This document shows positions 42,196 to 50,747 of a stretch of 64,000 nt of DNA, piece after piece (the stretch's first letter is position 1; every line of letters starts with the position of its first letter). A model generated the notes under the pieces. The model did not search any database and was not told the origin of the DNA. It saw only the letters and a list, made by a program, of their open reading frames with translations. A program made the position numbers and the translations under genes. Origin of the DNA: DASZQY01 sp035548515 (lineage in GTDB: Bacteria; Pseudomonadota; Alphaproteobacteria; Rhizobiales; Kaistiaceae); assembly GCA_035548515.1 (NCBI GenBank), contig DASZSW010000032.1, positions 62,001-126,000 on the forward strand, given 5' to 3'.

Positions 42196-42570
42196 CTACG
42201 CCGCGTCGTCCTTCGCCGCCTCGCAGAACATGCCGTATTTCAGCGCCCACTTCTCGATTTCCTGGACCGTGGGGCGCAGCGCGAGGCCGGCTTCGGTGAG
42301 CTCGTAGCTGGTCTTGGGGGGCATCACCGACTGCACCGTCTTCTTGACCAGCCCGGCCTTTTCAAGCCGCGCCAGGCGCTGGGCCAGCGTTGTCGAGTTC
42401 ACGTCGCCGGTGTTGCGGGCCATGTCGTTGAAGCCCATCGGCCCGTGCAGGAGCACGTGGACGATCAGCAGCACCCACTTCTCCTGAAGCAGCCCGACGC
42501 CTGCGGCCAGGTGCCGCGAAGGGCACGCCGGATCGGCGGATTGGCTAGGGTTGGCGGAGCTGCGGGGCAT
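42196..42570 (-). CDS. HxlR-family winged-helix transcriptional regulator
   Basis: The product has 124 residues. The HxlR core includes LLQEKWVLLIVHVLLHGPMG, then FNDMARNTGDVNSTTLAQRLARLEKAGLV, the recognition helix and wing, and the end PPKTSYELTEAGLALRPTVQ. The N-terminal PACPSRHLAAG includes the conserved Cys often used for redox or electrophile sensing in this family. It is divergent from the LUD-domain gene, with an AT-rich intergenic operator region that contains a 9-bp inverted repeat, so it likely regulates that gene and itself. Confidence 0.9.
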   Translation of the reverse strand: MPRSSANPSQSADPACPSRHLAAGVGLLQEKWVLLIVHVLLHGPMGFNDMARNTGDVNSTTLAQRLARLEKAGLVKKTVQSVMPPKTSYELTEAGLALRPTVQEIEKWALKYGMFCEAAKDDAA

Positions 42571-42618
42571 GTCGGCTCACTATCACAGGCGGAACGATTC
42601 CGCGAGTACTTGATTTTC

Positions 42619-42664
42619 TATAGTGCTATATCTAATTAGCTAACACACAGTTTCAAGCACTATA
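42619..42664. promoter_or_regulatory. inverted repeat in the HxlR/LUD divergent promoter
   Basis: TATAGTGCT (42619-42627) and AGCACTATA (42656-42664) are perfect 9-bp inverted repeats separated by 28 bases in an unusually AT-rich stretch. Two well-separated half-elements between divergent genes are a plausible pair of HxlR-regulator sites. The stretch must also contain the promoters of both genes. Confidence 0.5.
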
Positions 42665-42678
42665 CGGAGCCCACTGCC

Positions 42679-43334
42679 ATGAACGCCGTCACACCTAATA
42701 CCGAAACCAAGCCTTTCCGGCCCCATCCCGCTACACCACGCCGGCCGAGGACCACGTCATCGATCGCACCAAGGCCGCCCTCGAGGCCAATGGTTTCGAG
42801 GTGTTTGTCGTCGACAACGCCGCCGATGCCAAGGCCAAGGTGCTGGAGCTGATCCCCGAGGGCGCCGAGGTGATGACCAACACATCCAAAACCCTCGACG
42901 AAATCGGCGTCAGCAAGGAGATCAACGAGTCCGGCCGCTACGATGCTGTCCGTCCGAAGCTGATGGCGCTTTTCGGCGACCCGACGAAGAAGCGCGAACA
43001 GCGTAAGGTCGCGGCTGCGCCGGACTACGCGCTGGGCAGCGTGCACGCCATCACCGAGACCGGGGAGGTCGTGATCGCTTCGGGCAGCGGAAGCCAGATC
43101 GGTCAGTATCCCTATGCGGCCGGGAAGGTCATCTTCGTCGCCGGCACGCACAAGATCGTGCGGGACGCTGACGAAGCGCAGCGCCGTCTCCGGGAACATG
43201 CGCTCCCGCTCGAGAACGAACGCATGCTCGGCATCTACGGTCGCAACAGCGCGATCAAGAAGGTGCTGTCCATCCATGGCGATGCGCCAGGCCGGGTGAC
43301 GCTCGTCCTGATCCGCGAGCACCTCGGCTTCTAG
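42679..43334 (+). pseudogene. LUD-domain protein gene with an apparent N-terminal frameshift
   Basis: The body is a LUD-domain (LutC/YkgG-like) protein: VFVVDNAADAKAKVLELIPEG, INESGRYDAVRPKLMALFGD and GSGSQIGQYPYAAGKVIFVAG. The conserved N-terminal part RYTTPAEDHVIDRTKAALEA is also encoded in the body frame (42729-42788), but that frame has no ATG, GTG or TTG after its upstream TAA at 42696. The first possible start is GTG 42801, inside the domain. The natural start ATG 42679 (MNAVTPNTETKPF) is in another frame. A one-base loss (or two-base gain) around 42696-42730 would explain this. It is either a real lesion, a sequencing error or -1 slippage. It is divergent from the HxlR gene. Confidence 0.75.
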
Positions 43335-43386
43335 CCGAGGCGGCTCCGCGCGGCGGGCTCGAACTCCGACGCGCTGCGCCCTTGGC

Positions 43387-43890
43387 TCAGTTAGCCGTGA
43401 AGGCGATTGTGCTCGAAGTATATGCCTCGCCGGTCTGCGGGTTCTTGCGGACGGTCGTGAGGCGATAGCCGTCCGCGAAGACCTCGATCGTGTTCACCGA
43501 CGTGTCGGGGTTGCCGGTGAGGGCATCCACGAACGAGGCGTCGAGGACTACGCGAGACGCGCTGCCAGTGCCTGTCAGCGCCGCGGGTCCGCGCGAGGCG
43601 AGGCTGGCCAGAGTGCCGGTATACTTTCCGTCGCCGCTGAGCACGATCTCGCCGTCGACGCGGCCGGAGGACGAGGCGAGCGAGCAGCGGCCCTTCTGGT
43701 CCAGCGTCTTGCCGTCGGGGGAAATCGTGTTGGTAATCTTGCAGTAGACGCGTTCCGGCGCCGCGTCGGGCTTCAGTTGCATCGTGCCACGGCCGGTCCA
43801 CTCGCCGACCAGTTTGGCGAGTACTGCGTCGTCGGCATGTGCCGCCAGCTGCGCCGTCACCGCCAGCATCGCCGCCAGTATCGCCCTCAT
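43387..43890 (-). CDS. secreted protein of unknown function, coupled to RND transporter
   Basis: The product has 167 residues from ATG 43890, with a signal peptide MRAILAAMLAVTAQLAAHAD. The mature part contains LVGEWTGRGTMQLKPDAAPE, a Cys pair (YCKITNT...GRCSLASS), and several predicted strands, GEIVLSGDGKYTGTLASLA and RLTTVRKNPQTGEAY. This looks like a small lipocalin/DUF-type beta-barrel that may bind a hydrophobic molecule, but I do not recognise the family. The ATG overlaps the stop of the RND gene (ATGA), so the two are translationally coupled. Confidence 0.72.
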   Translation of the reverse strand: MRAILAAMLAVTAQLAAHADDAVLAKLVGEWTGRGTMQLKPDAAPERVYCKITNTISPDGKTLDQKGRCSLASSSGRVDGEIVLSGDGKYTGTLASLASRGPAALTGTGSASRVVLDASFVDALTGNPDTSVNTIEVFADGYRLTTVRKNPQTGEAYTSSTIAFTAN

Positions 43891-46166
43891 GCGTCTCCGA
43901 CCTTCGCCCGCTCGAACCAACGCCGCGCATATCCATACATCAACGCGGGCATGACGATGAGGTCGCCGGTCATGGCGACCACCAGCGTGACGCCGGCGAT
44001 GATCCCAAACAGCGTGATCGTCGGCAGGCCGCTGGCGAACGTCGTCGAAAGGCCCGCGAGGATCACAATCGTGGTGCCGATCAGCACCGGCCCGACGTCG
44101 CGCGATGTTTCCACGATGCGCTTGCGGAGTGGCACCTCCGGACCGTGCAGCACCAGCAGGCGGTTGATGTAGTGGATCGTATCGTCGACGGCGATGCCGA
44201 AGGCGACCGTCAAGGCGATGACGGCGGTGAACTGCATGCCGCGGCCGGTGAGGTAGAGCAGGGCGCCGGTCGCAAACAGCGGCAGCGTGTTGGCGAGCGA
44301 CGAGACGATGCCGATCGGGATGTTCCGGAAGGCGAGCACCAGCAGGAAGATGTCGCCAAAGACGGCGGTCGCCAGACTCCAGTTGAGGTTGCCGATTGTG
44401 CGCGAGGCTTCGGCGTTGGTGACCACCACTGCGCCGGTCAGCACCGTGTCGGGACCGCCGGCAGCCTTCACCGCCGCTTCGGCGCTGGCGATGAGCGGCG
44501 TCAACTGGTGCGCCGGCATCTCGCTCACATTGGCGGAGACCAGCGCCGCGCCGGATTGCGACCCGATGAGCCGCGTCCGCGCCTGCGGCGAAAGCTGGTC
44601 GAGGATGGCGTCCAGCTTCTTCCCCGTCGCATCGTCGGCGTCGCCACCGATCCACTGCACCAGACTCCACAACGACAGTGGCGCGCTGGTACCCGGAACG
44701 GCCGCCAGCGCCTCGTGCACCGCCTTGATGCGGGTGAGTTGGGCCGGGGCCGTTGCGCCCACGCCCTGCGCACGCGGGACTACTGCTTCCAAGGGAAATG
44801 CGCCGTCGAACGTAGCATCGTAGCGGCCGAGCGCGGCGTTGGCCGCGTTGCGCTTGGGCAGATGCTCGCGGATCGAATGCTCCGGCGGCACCATTGCGTA
44901 GAGCGCGCCGCAAACCACCAGCAACACAGCCGAGATCAGCCCGAGCCCGCGCGCGTGACGGACGACGAATTCGCCGAGGCGCGCGCTGGGCTCCTCCGAT
45001 TTGGTGAGGATGTCCAGCGCCGAGCCGCGGTTTACTTTCCAGTGTTCGCCAATGGCGAGCGCTGCCAGCGCATGGCCGATCAGCATGATCGGGCAGGCGA
45101 CCAGCATGGCGACCGCGCCGGTCCACGCGAAATTCCGCACCAGCGGGATATCGGTCAGCGCCAGCGACGCGAACGCCGCCGCGACGGTGAGGGCCGTCAG
45201 CATGCAGGCGGCGCCGACTTCCTTCTGCGCCAGCCACTCCGCCTCAAGCGGCGACTTGCCCTCGTCGCGATGCTTTCGCCAGGCGTGGCTGAGGTGCATG
45301 CCGTCGGCGTAGCCGAGGATCATCACCAGCGCCGGGATGACGTTGGACATCACCGTCACCTTCACGCCGAACAGGCCCATGCCACCGAGGACGATGCCGG
45401 CCGAGAAGATGGAAGGAACCGCGGTCAGCAGCGCTCCGATCACGGAGCGGAAGGCGATCAGGCTCATGGCCAGCCCGATGATCGCGCCGACGCCGTTCAA
45501 CACGATCTGGTCGCGCTTCAACACGTCGACGATGGCGACCCGAATCGCGGGATAGCCGGTGATGCTCACCGTGACAGCGCCGTCCTTGCCGAGGACGTCT
45601 GCGGCGATCTTCTCGACCTCGGCGTTGAGCGCGCGCGAGACCGAGAGCGGCGCCTTCGGCTCGCTCGGCGTGATGTAGTAGACGAGCGCTTTGCCATCGG
45701 CGGAAAGCAGCTTCGACCCCATCAGCGGATGGGCGCGCACTTGCGCGATGAGATCGGGTGTCAGGCCGCCGCCAGCATCGGCAATCAGCGGCGGAGCATT
45801 GTCGATAGCGTCGGGCGGCGCTCGCAGCGCGAAGGGCGAATAGACGCTGTCGATGCCGTCGGCCACCTGGAGTTCGAACTGGAGATCCTGGAGCTTCTGG
45901 AACGTCGCCGGCTCGCCGAGCCTGTCGCCTTCCACCAGCAGGATGGTCTCGTTCTCCGGGTCGACGAACTGGCTGGTCATCGACGTGTAGTAGCGGAAGC
46001 CAGCGGAGTCGCTGGCGAAGGTATTGCGCAGGTCCTCGTCGAAGGCGAGGTGGGTGGCGCCGAACACTGCCAGCGCTACGACAGCCGCGAAGACGGCGGC
46101 GGTCGCGCGCGGCGCCCTCAGCGCAGGCCAGGCAACACGCTCCAGACCGAAGCCGATGGATCGCAT
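43887..46166 (-). CDS. RND/MMPL-family transporter
   Basis: A 759-residue protein with the two-fold RND topology. There is one N-terminal helix (AVFAAVVALAVFGATHLAF), a large periplasmic loop, and a cluster of helices (GAIIGLAMSLIAFRSVIGAL, MSNVIPALVMILGYADGMHL). A second loop and a second helix cluster follow, with FTAVIALTVAFGIAVDDTIHY, where the Gly-Asp-Asp resembles the proton-relay acidic residues. At this size it is the HAE3/MMPL-like type exporting lipids or hydrophobic compounds, not a tripartite drug pump. It is followed by a coupled secreted protein, which may be a periplasmic partner. Confidence 0.88.
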   Translation of the reverse strand: MRSIGFGLERVAWPALRAPRATAAVFAAVVALAVFGATHLAFDEDLRNTFASDSAGFRYYTSMTSQFVDPENETILLVEGDRLGEPATFQKLQDLQFELQVADGIDSVYSPFALRAPPDAIDNAPPLIADAGGGLTPDLIAQVRAHPLMGSKLLSADGKALVYYITPSEPKAPLSVSRALNAEVEKIAADVLGKDGAVTVSITGYPAIRVAIVDVLKRDQIVLNGVGAIIGLAMSLIAFRSVIGALLTAVPSIFSAGIVLGGMGLFGVKVTVMSNVIPALVMILGYADGMHLSHAWRKHRDEGKSPLEAEWLAQKEVGAACMLTALTVAAAFASLALTDIPLVRNFAWTGAVAMLVACPIMLIGHALAALAIGEHWKVNRGSALDILTKSEEPSARLGEFVVRHARGLGLISAVLLVVCGALYAMVPPEHSIREHLPKRNAANAALGRYDATFDGAFPLEAVVPRAQGVGATAPAQLTRIKAVHEALAAVPGTSAPLSLWSLVQWIGGDADDATGKKLDAILDQLSPQARTRLIGSQSGAALVSANVSEMPAHQLTPLIASAEAAVKAAGGPDTVLTGAVVVTNAEASRTIGNLNWSLATAVFGDIFLLVLAFRNIPIGIVSSLANTLPLFATGALLYLTGRGMQFTAVIALTVAFGIAVDDTIHYINRLLVLHGPEVPLRKRIVETSRDVGPVLIGTTIVILAGLSTTFASGLPTITLFGIIAGVTLVVAMTGDLIVMPALMYGYARRWFERAKVGDA

Positions 46167-46241
46167 GACCACAGAGTTGGAAGAGAAAACCGCCCGCCTC
46201 GTTTTTGACCGGGCGGCGCCGGACTGTCAAACTTGGCGGAA

Positions 46242-46757
46242 ATGAAGATCGAAGCGCACTACTTCGCAGACGACGGTGACATTCCGAACAACAGGCTGCC
46301 GCTGATTTTTTACAAGGGCGCGCTGGCGACGACGGCGGATACCGCTGCTGCCTTCGAGGCGCTCTTCCATGGCAACCGGTGGGGCGATGGATGGCGCTAC
46401 ACCGTCTATCCGTTCCACCACTACCATTCCAATGTGCACGAGGCGCTGGGCATCGCGGCGGGGGAGGCCGAGCTGCGGCTGGGTGGCGAGCTCAACGGCC
46501 AGACCGTGCATGTCAGACCGGGCGACGCGGTTCTGATACCCGCCGGCGTCGGCCATAAGCGCGTTTCGTCCTCGCACGATTTTCTCGTTGTGGGCGCCTA
46601 TGCGCTCGGCGCGAACCCGGCGGGGACCGAGCGCGATCTTTACCGCGAAGGCGCGGAGGACACGGCGCGGATACGCGGCCGCATCCTGCAGGTCGCGCGG
46701 CCGGCGACCGACCCAGTGACGGGGCCGACTGGCGGGCTGCATGAACTGTGGCGCTAA
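46242..46757 (+). CDS. YjlB-like cupin protein
   Basis: The product has 171 residues from ATG 46242; TTG 46233 would add three. A cupin jelly roll with YPFHHYHSNVHEALGIAAGE in strand block 1 (His/Glu metal ligands) and GDAVLIPAGVGHKRVSSSHD in block 2 (His). The N-terminal LPLIFYKGAL and FEALFHGNRWGDGWRYTVYP match the YjlB group. Reaction and substrate are unknown. It is divergent from the RND gene and is followed by a bidirectional terminator. Confidence 0.85.
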   Translation: MKIEAHYFADDGDIPNNRLPLIFYKGALATTADTAAAFEALFHGNRWGDGWRYTVYPFHHYHSNVHEALGIAAGEAELRLGGELNGQTVHVRPGDAVLIPAGVGHKRVSSSHDFLVVGAYALGANPAGTERDLYREGAEDTARIRGRILQVARPATDPVTGPTGGLHELWR

Positions 46758-46761
46758 AACC

Positions 46762-46793
46762 AAAAGGGCCAGCGGTTGCCCGCCAGCCCTTTC
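46762..46793. terminator. bidirectional intrinsic terminator
   Basis: AAAGGGC (46763-46769) pairs with GCCCTTT (46786-46792), with an inner GCGG/CCGC stem separated by CA internal loops. T runs exist on both sides, serving the cupin gene (+) and the L,D-transpeptidase gene (-). Confidence 0.7.
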
Positions 46794-46819
46794 GTGCCCC
46801 GAGGGAACGCCCCTCAATT

Positions 46820-47434
46820 TCAGTTCAGCACGACAACCTTCGTGCCGACCGCCACGCGATCGTAGAGGTCGATGACGTCGTCGTTGACGAGACGGATGCA
46901 ACCCGAGGAAACCGCCTGGCCGATGGTCCACGGTTCGGCGGTGCCATGAATGCGATAGATCCGTGCGCCGATGTAGAGGGCGCGCGCGCCCAGCGGATTG
47001 CCCGGGCCGCCCTTCATGTATGCGGGAAGCTTGCGGCCCTTGGCCGCCTCGCGCGCGATCATCACCGCTGGCGGAGTCCACCCAGGCCATTCGGCCTTGC
47101 GGGAAACGTGATCGGTGCCGGCCCAGGTGAAACCTTCCCGGCCAACGCCGATGCCGTACTTGATCGCCTGGCCGTTATCCATGACGTAGTAGAGACGGCG
47201 TTCGGTCGTATTGATGACGATCGTGTTCGGTCCGTAGGGGCCGTCGTAGCTGATCGTCTGGCGCGGGATCGGCGAATAGGCATGGCCGCCCGGCGCCACG
47301 TACTGCATGTCCGTGTCGATCGTCGAAATCTTCCCCGTCTGGGGATCGTACGTCTGGATGATTTTGGCGCTCGCCGATGCGACGCCTGCCACCAGGGCCG
47401 CTGCAGCCAGCGCGGCCAACATAATTCTGCGCAT
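46820..47434 (-). CDS. L,D-transpeptidase (YkuD domain)
   Basis: The product has 204 residues from ATG 47434, with a signal peptide (MRRIMLAALAAAALVAGVAS). The YkuD domain runs from about residue 75 to the end, with NTIVINTTERRLYYVMDNGQ, YRIHGTAEPWTIGQ (His) and the active-site SSGCIRLVNDDVIDLYDRV containing the catalytic Cys. It forms 3-3 cross-links in peptidoglycan or attaches lipoproteins. Hyphomicrobiales encode many paralogues, since polar-growing species rely heavily on L,D-cross-links. The terminator follows the gene. Confidence 0.92.
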   Translation of the reverse strand: MRRIMLAALAAAALVAGVASASAKIIQTYDPQTGKISTIDTDMQYVAPGGHAYSPIPRQTISYDGPYGPNTIVINTTERRLYYVMDNGQAIKYGIGVGREGFTWAGTDHVSRKAEWPGWTPPAVMIAREAAKGRKLPAYMKGGPGNPLGARALYIGARIYRIHGTAEPWTIGQAVSSGCIRLVNDDVIDLYDRVAVGTKVVVLN

Positions 47435-47623
47435 GCCAAATCCCGTAACGGCCTGTCGCTCCCGATGGCTCTGATGCCTCATGCGGGCGCCTGTGGACAA
47501 GACATGGATAAGCCGGTCATGGCGGATTTGTCGCAAGTGTTGTCGCCGTGCAACGCTCGCCCCAGGCTGGCCGTGGGACGCGCGTTCGGCCATGATCGCG
47601 GCTTCCAGCGAAGAGGAAAGCGC

Positions 47624-48286
47624 ATGGCTGACGCTTGGGATGCGGTCGACGCCTATTTTGCCGGAGCATTGTTCGGAAAGGATGCCGTGCTGGACGCTGC
47701 TTTGGCCGCGAGCCGGGCTGGTGGTCTTCCCGATATTGCTGTGGCGCCCAACCAGGGCATGCTCCTCAACGTGCTCGCCAGGGCGGTAAAGGCGGAGCGT
47801 ATCCTCGAGGTCGGCACGCTCGGCGGTTACTCCTCGATCTGGCTGGCCCGAGCGCTGCCGAAGGGCGGCAAGCTGATCACGCTCGAGGTCGAGAAGAGGC
47901 ACGCCGATGTCGCGCGGGCGAATTTTGCGCGCGCCGATCTGGCCGAAGTCATCGAGGTCAGGGTCGGCCGCGGGATCGACCTGCTGCCGAAGCTCGCCGC
48001 GGAGAATCCGAAGCCTTTCGATCTCGTGTTCATCGACGCCGACAAGCCGAGCAACGCCGATTATTTCGACTGGGCGATGAAACTGACCCACAAAGGCAGC
48101 ATCATCATTGTCGACAACGTTGTCCGCGGCGGCCACGTCGCGGATCCGAAAAGCACCGACCCGAACGTCAAGGGCGTGCACCGCCTGGTGGAGCATCTGA
48201 AGGCCGAAAAGCGCGTGATGACGAGCGCGCTGCAAACCGTCGGGATTAAGGGCTACGACGGGTTCACGATCAGCGTCGTGGTCTGA
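47624..48286 (+). CDS. SAM-dependent O-methyltransferase (family 3)
   Basis: The product has 220 residues from ATG 47624, preceded by AAGAGGAAAG. It has the class I methyltransferase motif ILEVGTLGGYSSIWLARALP (SAM-binding), LVFIDADKPSNADYFDWAM (metal-binding Asp region of the COMT/CCoAOMT type), and GSIIIVDNVVRGGHVADP (second Asp/Asn ligands). This matches the metal-dependent catechol/caffeoyl-CoA O-methyltransferase family. Its natural substrate is unknown. It abuts the stop of the convergent ycjF-like gene. Confidence 0.9.
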   Translation: MADAWDAVDAYFAGALFGKDAVLDAALAASRAGGLPDIAVAPNQGMLLNVLARAVKAERILEVGTLGGYSSIWLARALPKGGKLITLEVEKRHADVARANFARADLAEVIEVRVGRGIDLLPKLAAENPKPFDLVFIDADKPSNADYFDWAMKLTHKGSIIIVDNVVRGGHVADPKSTDPNVKGVHRLVEHLKAEKRVMTSALQTVGIKGYDGFTISVVV

Positions 48287-49273
48287 TCATTCAGCCTTGT
48301 CAGTTCCTAGCGGCTTCAGTGCCGCCATGACGTCGGCGATGCGCGGTGGCGTGCCGTTGACGAAGGGCAGGGGCCGGCACACCTCGATCGCGGCAATGCC
48401 CACGCGCGCGGTGAGCAGCCCGTTGATGACGCCTTCTCCCAGTCGTGCCGATAACCGCGCGGCCACGCCATGACCGACGATCTGCTGGACGAGCGAGTCG
48501 CCGGCGGCAATGCCACCTGTGACGGCGAGGTGGCTGATCGTCTCGCGCGCGAGGCGGAGGAAGCCGATGGTGCCGGGCCGGCCACCGTAGAGCACCGCCA
48601 GCCTGCGGATCAGGCGTAATACCTCCGAGCCGACGAACAACAGGTCGATGAGCGCCCGCGGCGAGATGGCCGTCACCAGCGTCACGCGCTTGGCCGACGA
48701 GAGCACCATGCGACGTGCCGATTCATCCAGCGGCAGCAGCAGCTCGCGCTCGGCCAGACCGATCAGGTCGCGTCCGTCAATGATCTCGCCGCGGTTGGCC
48801 GCGAGCGCCGCGCGGCCACGCGCGGTCTCGGGGCGGCGCCGGTAGAGCGAATCCAGTTCGCGCATCACGCCGACGGCGGCGTCGCGATCGTCGGCCGCGA
48901 CGGCCTCGGTGGCGCGGGCATGGATGTGATGCACCATGCGCAGGCGGAGCAGCGCGGCGATCTCGCGCGCCGCGATGACGACGAGGGCAACAACAGCGAG
49001 CGCGGTCAGCGCAAGGCCGAGCCAGCCCAGCACATCGTTGCGATCGAAAAGGCCGCGGATGAGGTTGTCGATGCCGATGCCGATGGCGAGCGTCACCAAT
49101 CCGCCTGCGGCGGCTAAAAATACGCTGAGCCACCGGCGCGGCTTCAGCGGGGCCACCGCGACAGCCAATCCCTTTTCCAGGGCCGCCTGCTCTTCGGTGT
49201 CCGCCGCCGGATAAATGTCCTCCGGCTCAAAGCGCACTTCGTCGAGATTGAACGACATCGGGCGGCGCGTCAT
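48287..49273 (-). CDS. YcjF-family membrane protein (TIGR01620/DUF697)
   Basis: A 328-residue protein with two membrane helices (RWLSVFLAAAGGLVTLAIGI and WLGLALTALAVVALVVIA) followed by a soluble C-terminal DUF697 domain (GRDLIGLAERELLLPLDE, then TAISPRALIDLLFVGSEVLR and GVINGLLTARVGIAAIEVCR). YcjF always pairs with the P-loop protein YcjX, encoded directly upstream with a four-base ATGA overlap. The pair is induced by envelope stress in E. coli (Psp-related); its biochemical role is unknown. Confidence 0.92.
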   Translation of the reverse strand: MTRRPMSFNLDEVRFEPEDIYPAADTEEQAALEKGLAVAVAPLKPRRWLSVFLAAAGGLVTLAIGIGIDNLIRGLFDRNDVLGWLGLALTALAVVALVVIAAREIAALLRLRMVHHIHARATEAVAADDRDAAVGVMRELDSLYRRRPETARGRAALAANRGEIIDGRDLIGLAERELLLPLDESARRMVLSSAKRVTLVTAISPRALIDLLFVGSEVLRLIRRLAVLYGGRPGTIGFLRLARETISHLAVTGGIAAGDSLVQQIVGHGVAARLSARLGEGVINGLLTARVGIAAIEVCRPLPFVNGTPPRIADVMAALKPLGTDKAE

Positions 49274-50724
49274 GCGAGCTTGTCTCCGAGCAGGAATTCG
49301 AGCGCGCGGTCGAGACGGATATGGGGCAGGGAAAGCGTCAGGCCTTCGGCGGTGCGCTCCAGCCGCGGTGGCCGGAAGCGGACGAAGCGCACGTCGGTCG
49401 ACGGCGCGTCGGGCTTGAACAGCACGTCGGTGTTCTTGGGAAGGTCGCCGGGGAAGATCGCGACCTCGCTGTTGCCGTCGAAGACGCGGCCATCCACCGC
49501 CTCGCCGGGGAGCGGCGTGCCGATGATCGAGGGCAGCGTTTCACCGGCGCTGGTTACGCTTGCCTCGCGTGTGGCGCGCACCGAGGCGAGGGCCAGCACC
49601 TCGACCTTGGCGCGCGCGTACTTCGCGCGCTCGACGGCGCGTTCGACGAGACGGCCGAGGATCGTCTCGAGCCGGTCGTGGTCGCCGTGGTGCAGGTGAT
49701 CGGCTTTGGTGGCCGCAAACAGGATGCGGTCGATCTTGCGGCTGACGATGCCGCCGAACCAACCGGAGCGGCCGAGGCGGAATGCGGTCAGTACCTCGGC
49801 CAGCGCCGTCTCCAATTCGGCGACGGCCGCCGGCCCGGCGTTCAGCGCGGAGAGAACATCGGCGAGCACGATCTGCCGGTCGAGACGGGCGAAGTGGTCA
49901 CGGAAGAAGGGCCGCACCACCAGCGATTTGTACGACTCGTAACGCCGAGACATCAGCCGGGCGAGCGACCCGGCAGCGCCGTCGTCGCTCACATTCATCG
50001 GCGCGAAGGTGAGGGCGGGTGAATTGTCGAGGTCACCCGGCATCAGGAAGCGGCCCGGCGGCTCTGTCGAGAGCGCGCCGTCGGCGGTCCGCGTGCCGCG
50101 CAGATAGGACGTGAACAGCGCGGCGAGTTCGCGCGCCTCGGTCTCGTCTTCCTTTGCGCCGGGCTTGATCGTGGCGAGCTTGGTCAGCCAGGCGGCGGCG
50201 TGGCCGCGATGCGCGGGCGTCCCCGCCTTGGCGATCGCGCCGCGCGACCAGTCGGCATAGCTCTTATGCAGCAGCTGCAGATCAAGGAGCCACTCGCCCG
50301 GATAATCGACGATGTCGAGATTCAGTTTGCCGCTGCCGATGGCGCGCGAGAAAAACGATGCCGATTCGTAGCGGATGGTCAGGCGCAGCTCGCTGATCTG
50401 ACGCGTCGAATCCGGCCACAGGCGGTTATCGACGAGCGTCTTGACGTGACGCTCGTAGTCGAAGCGCGGCACGTCGTCGTCGGGCTGTGGCTGGAGCATG
50501 GCGCCGGCGACGCGACCCGCAGCGTATGCCTTGAACAGCGGCAGGCGGCCACCGTGGATGAGATTGTGGACCAGCGCGGTGATGAACACGGTCTTGCCGG
50601 CGCGCGCGAGTCCGGTGACGCCCAGCCGCACCGTCGGCGTGACGAGGCCGAAGGCGCGGTCGCCGATGTTGGCCAGGACAAGACGCGTCTCGTCGGTCAG
50701 CGTCGCCAGCTGCATTCTCCCCAT
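49270..50724 (-). CDS. YcjX-family P-loop GTPase-like protein
   Basis: The product has 484 residues from ATG 50724; ATG 50715 is also possible. The Walker A is GVTGLARAGKTVFITALVHN, and the switch region is LNLDIVDYPGEWLLDLQLL, with the Asp-x-Pro-Gly of a GTPase-like fold. FAATKADHLHHGDHDRLE is the base-recognition motif of TRAFAC-type GTPases. It is the usual partner of YcjF, whose start overlaps its stop. The domain architecture and length match the family. Confidence 0.93.
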   Translation of the reverse strand: MGRMQLATLTDETRLVLANIGDRAFGLVTPTVRLGVTGLARAGKTVFITALVHNLIHGGRLPLFKAYAAGRVAGAMLQPQPDDDVPRFDYERHVKTLVDNRLWPDSTRQISELRLTIRYESASFFSRAIGSGKLNLDIVDYPGEWLLDLQLLHKSYADWSRGAIAKAGTPAHRGHAAAWLTKLATIKPGAKEDETEARELAALFTSYLRGTRTADGALSTEPPGRFLMPGDLDNSPALTFAPMNVSDDGAAGSLARLMSRRYESYKSLVVRPFFRDHFARLDRQIVLADVLSALNAGPAAVAELETALAEVLTAFRLGRSGWFGGIVSRKIDRILFAATKADHLHHGDHDRLETILGRLVERAVERAKYARAKVEVLALASVRATREASVTSAGETLPSIIGTPLPGEAVDGRVFDGNSEVAIFPGDLPKNTDVLFKPDAPSTDVRFVRFRPPRLERTAEGLTLSLPHIRLDRALEFLLGDKLA

Positions 50725-50747
50725 GTATGCGAGCCGAACGTGGGGCG

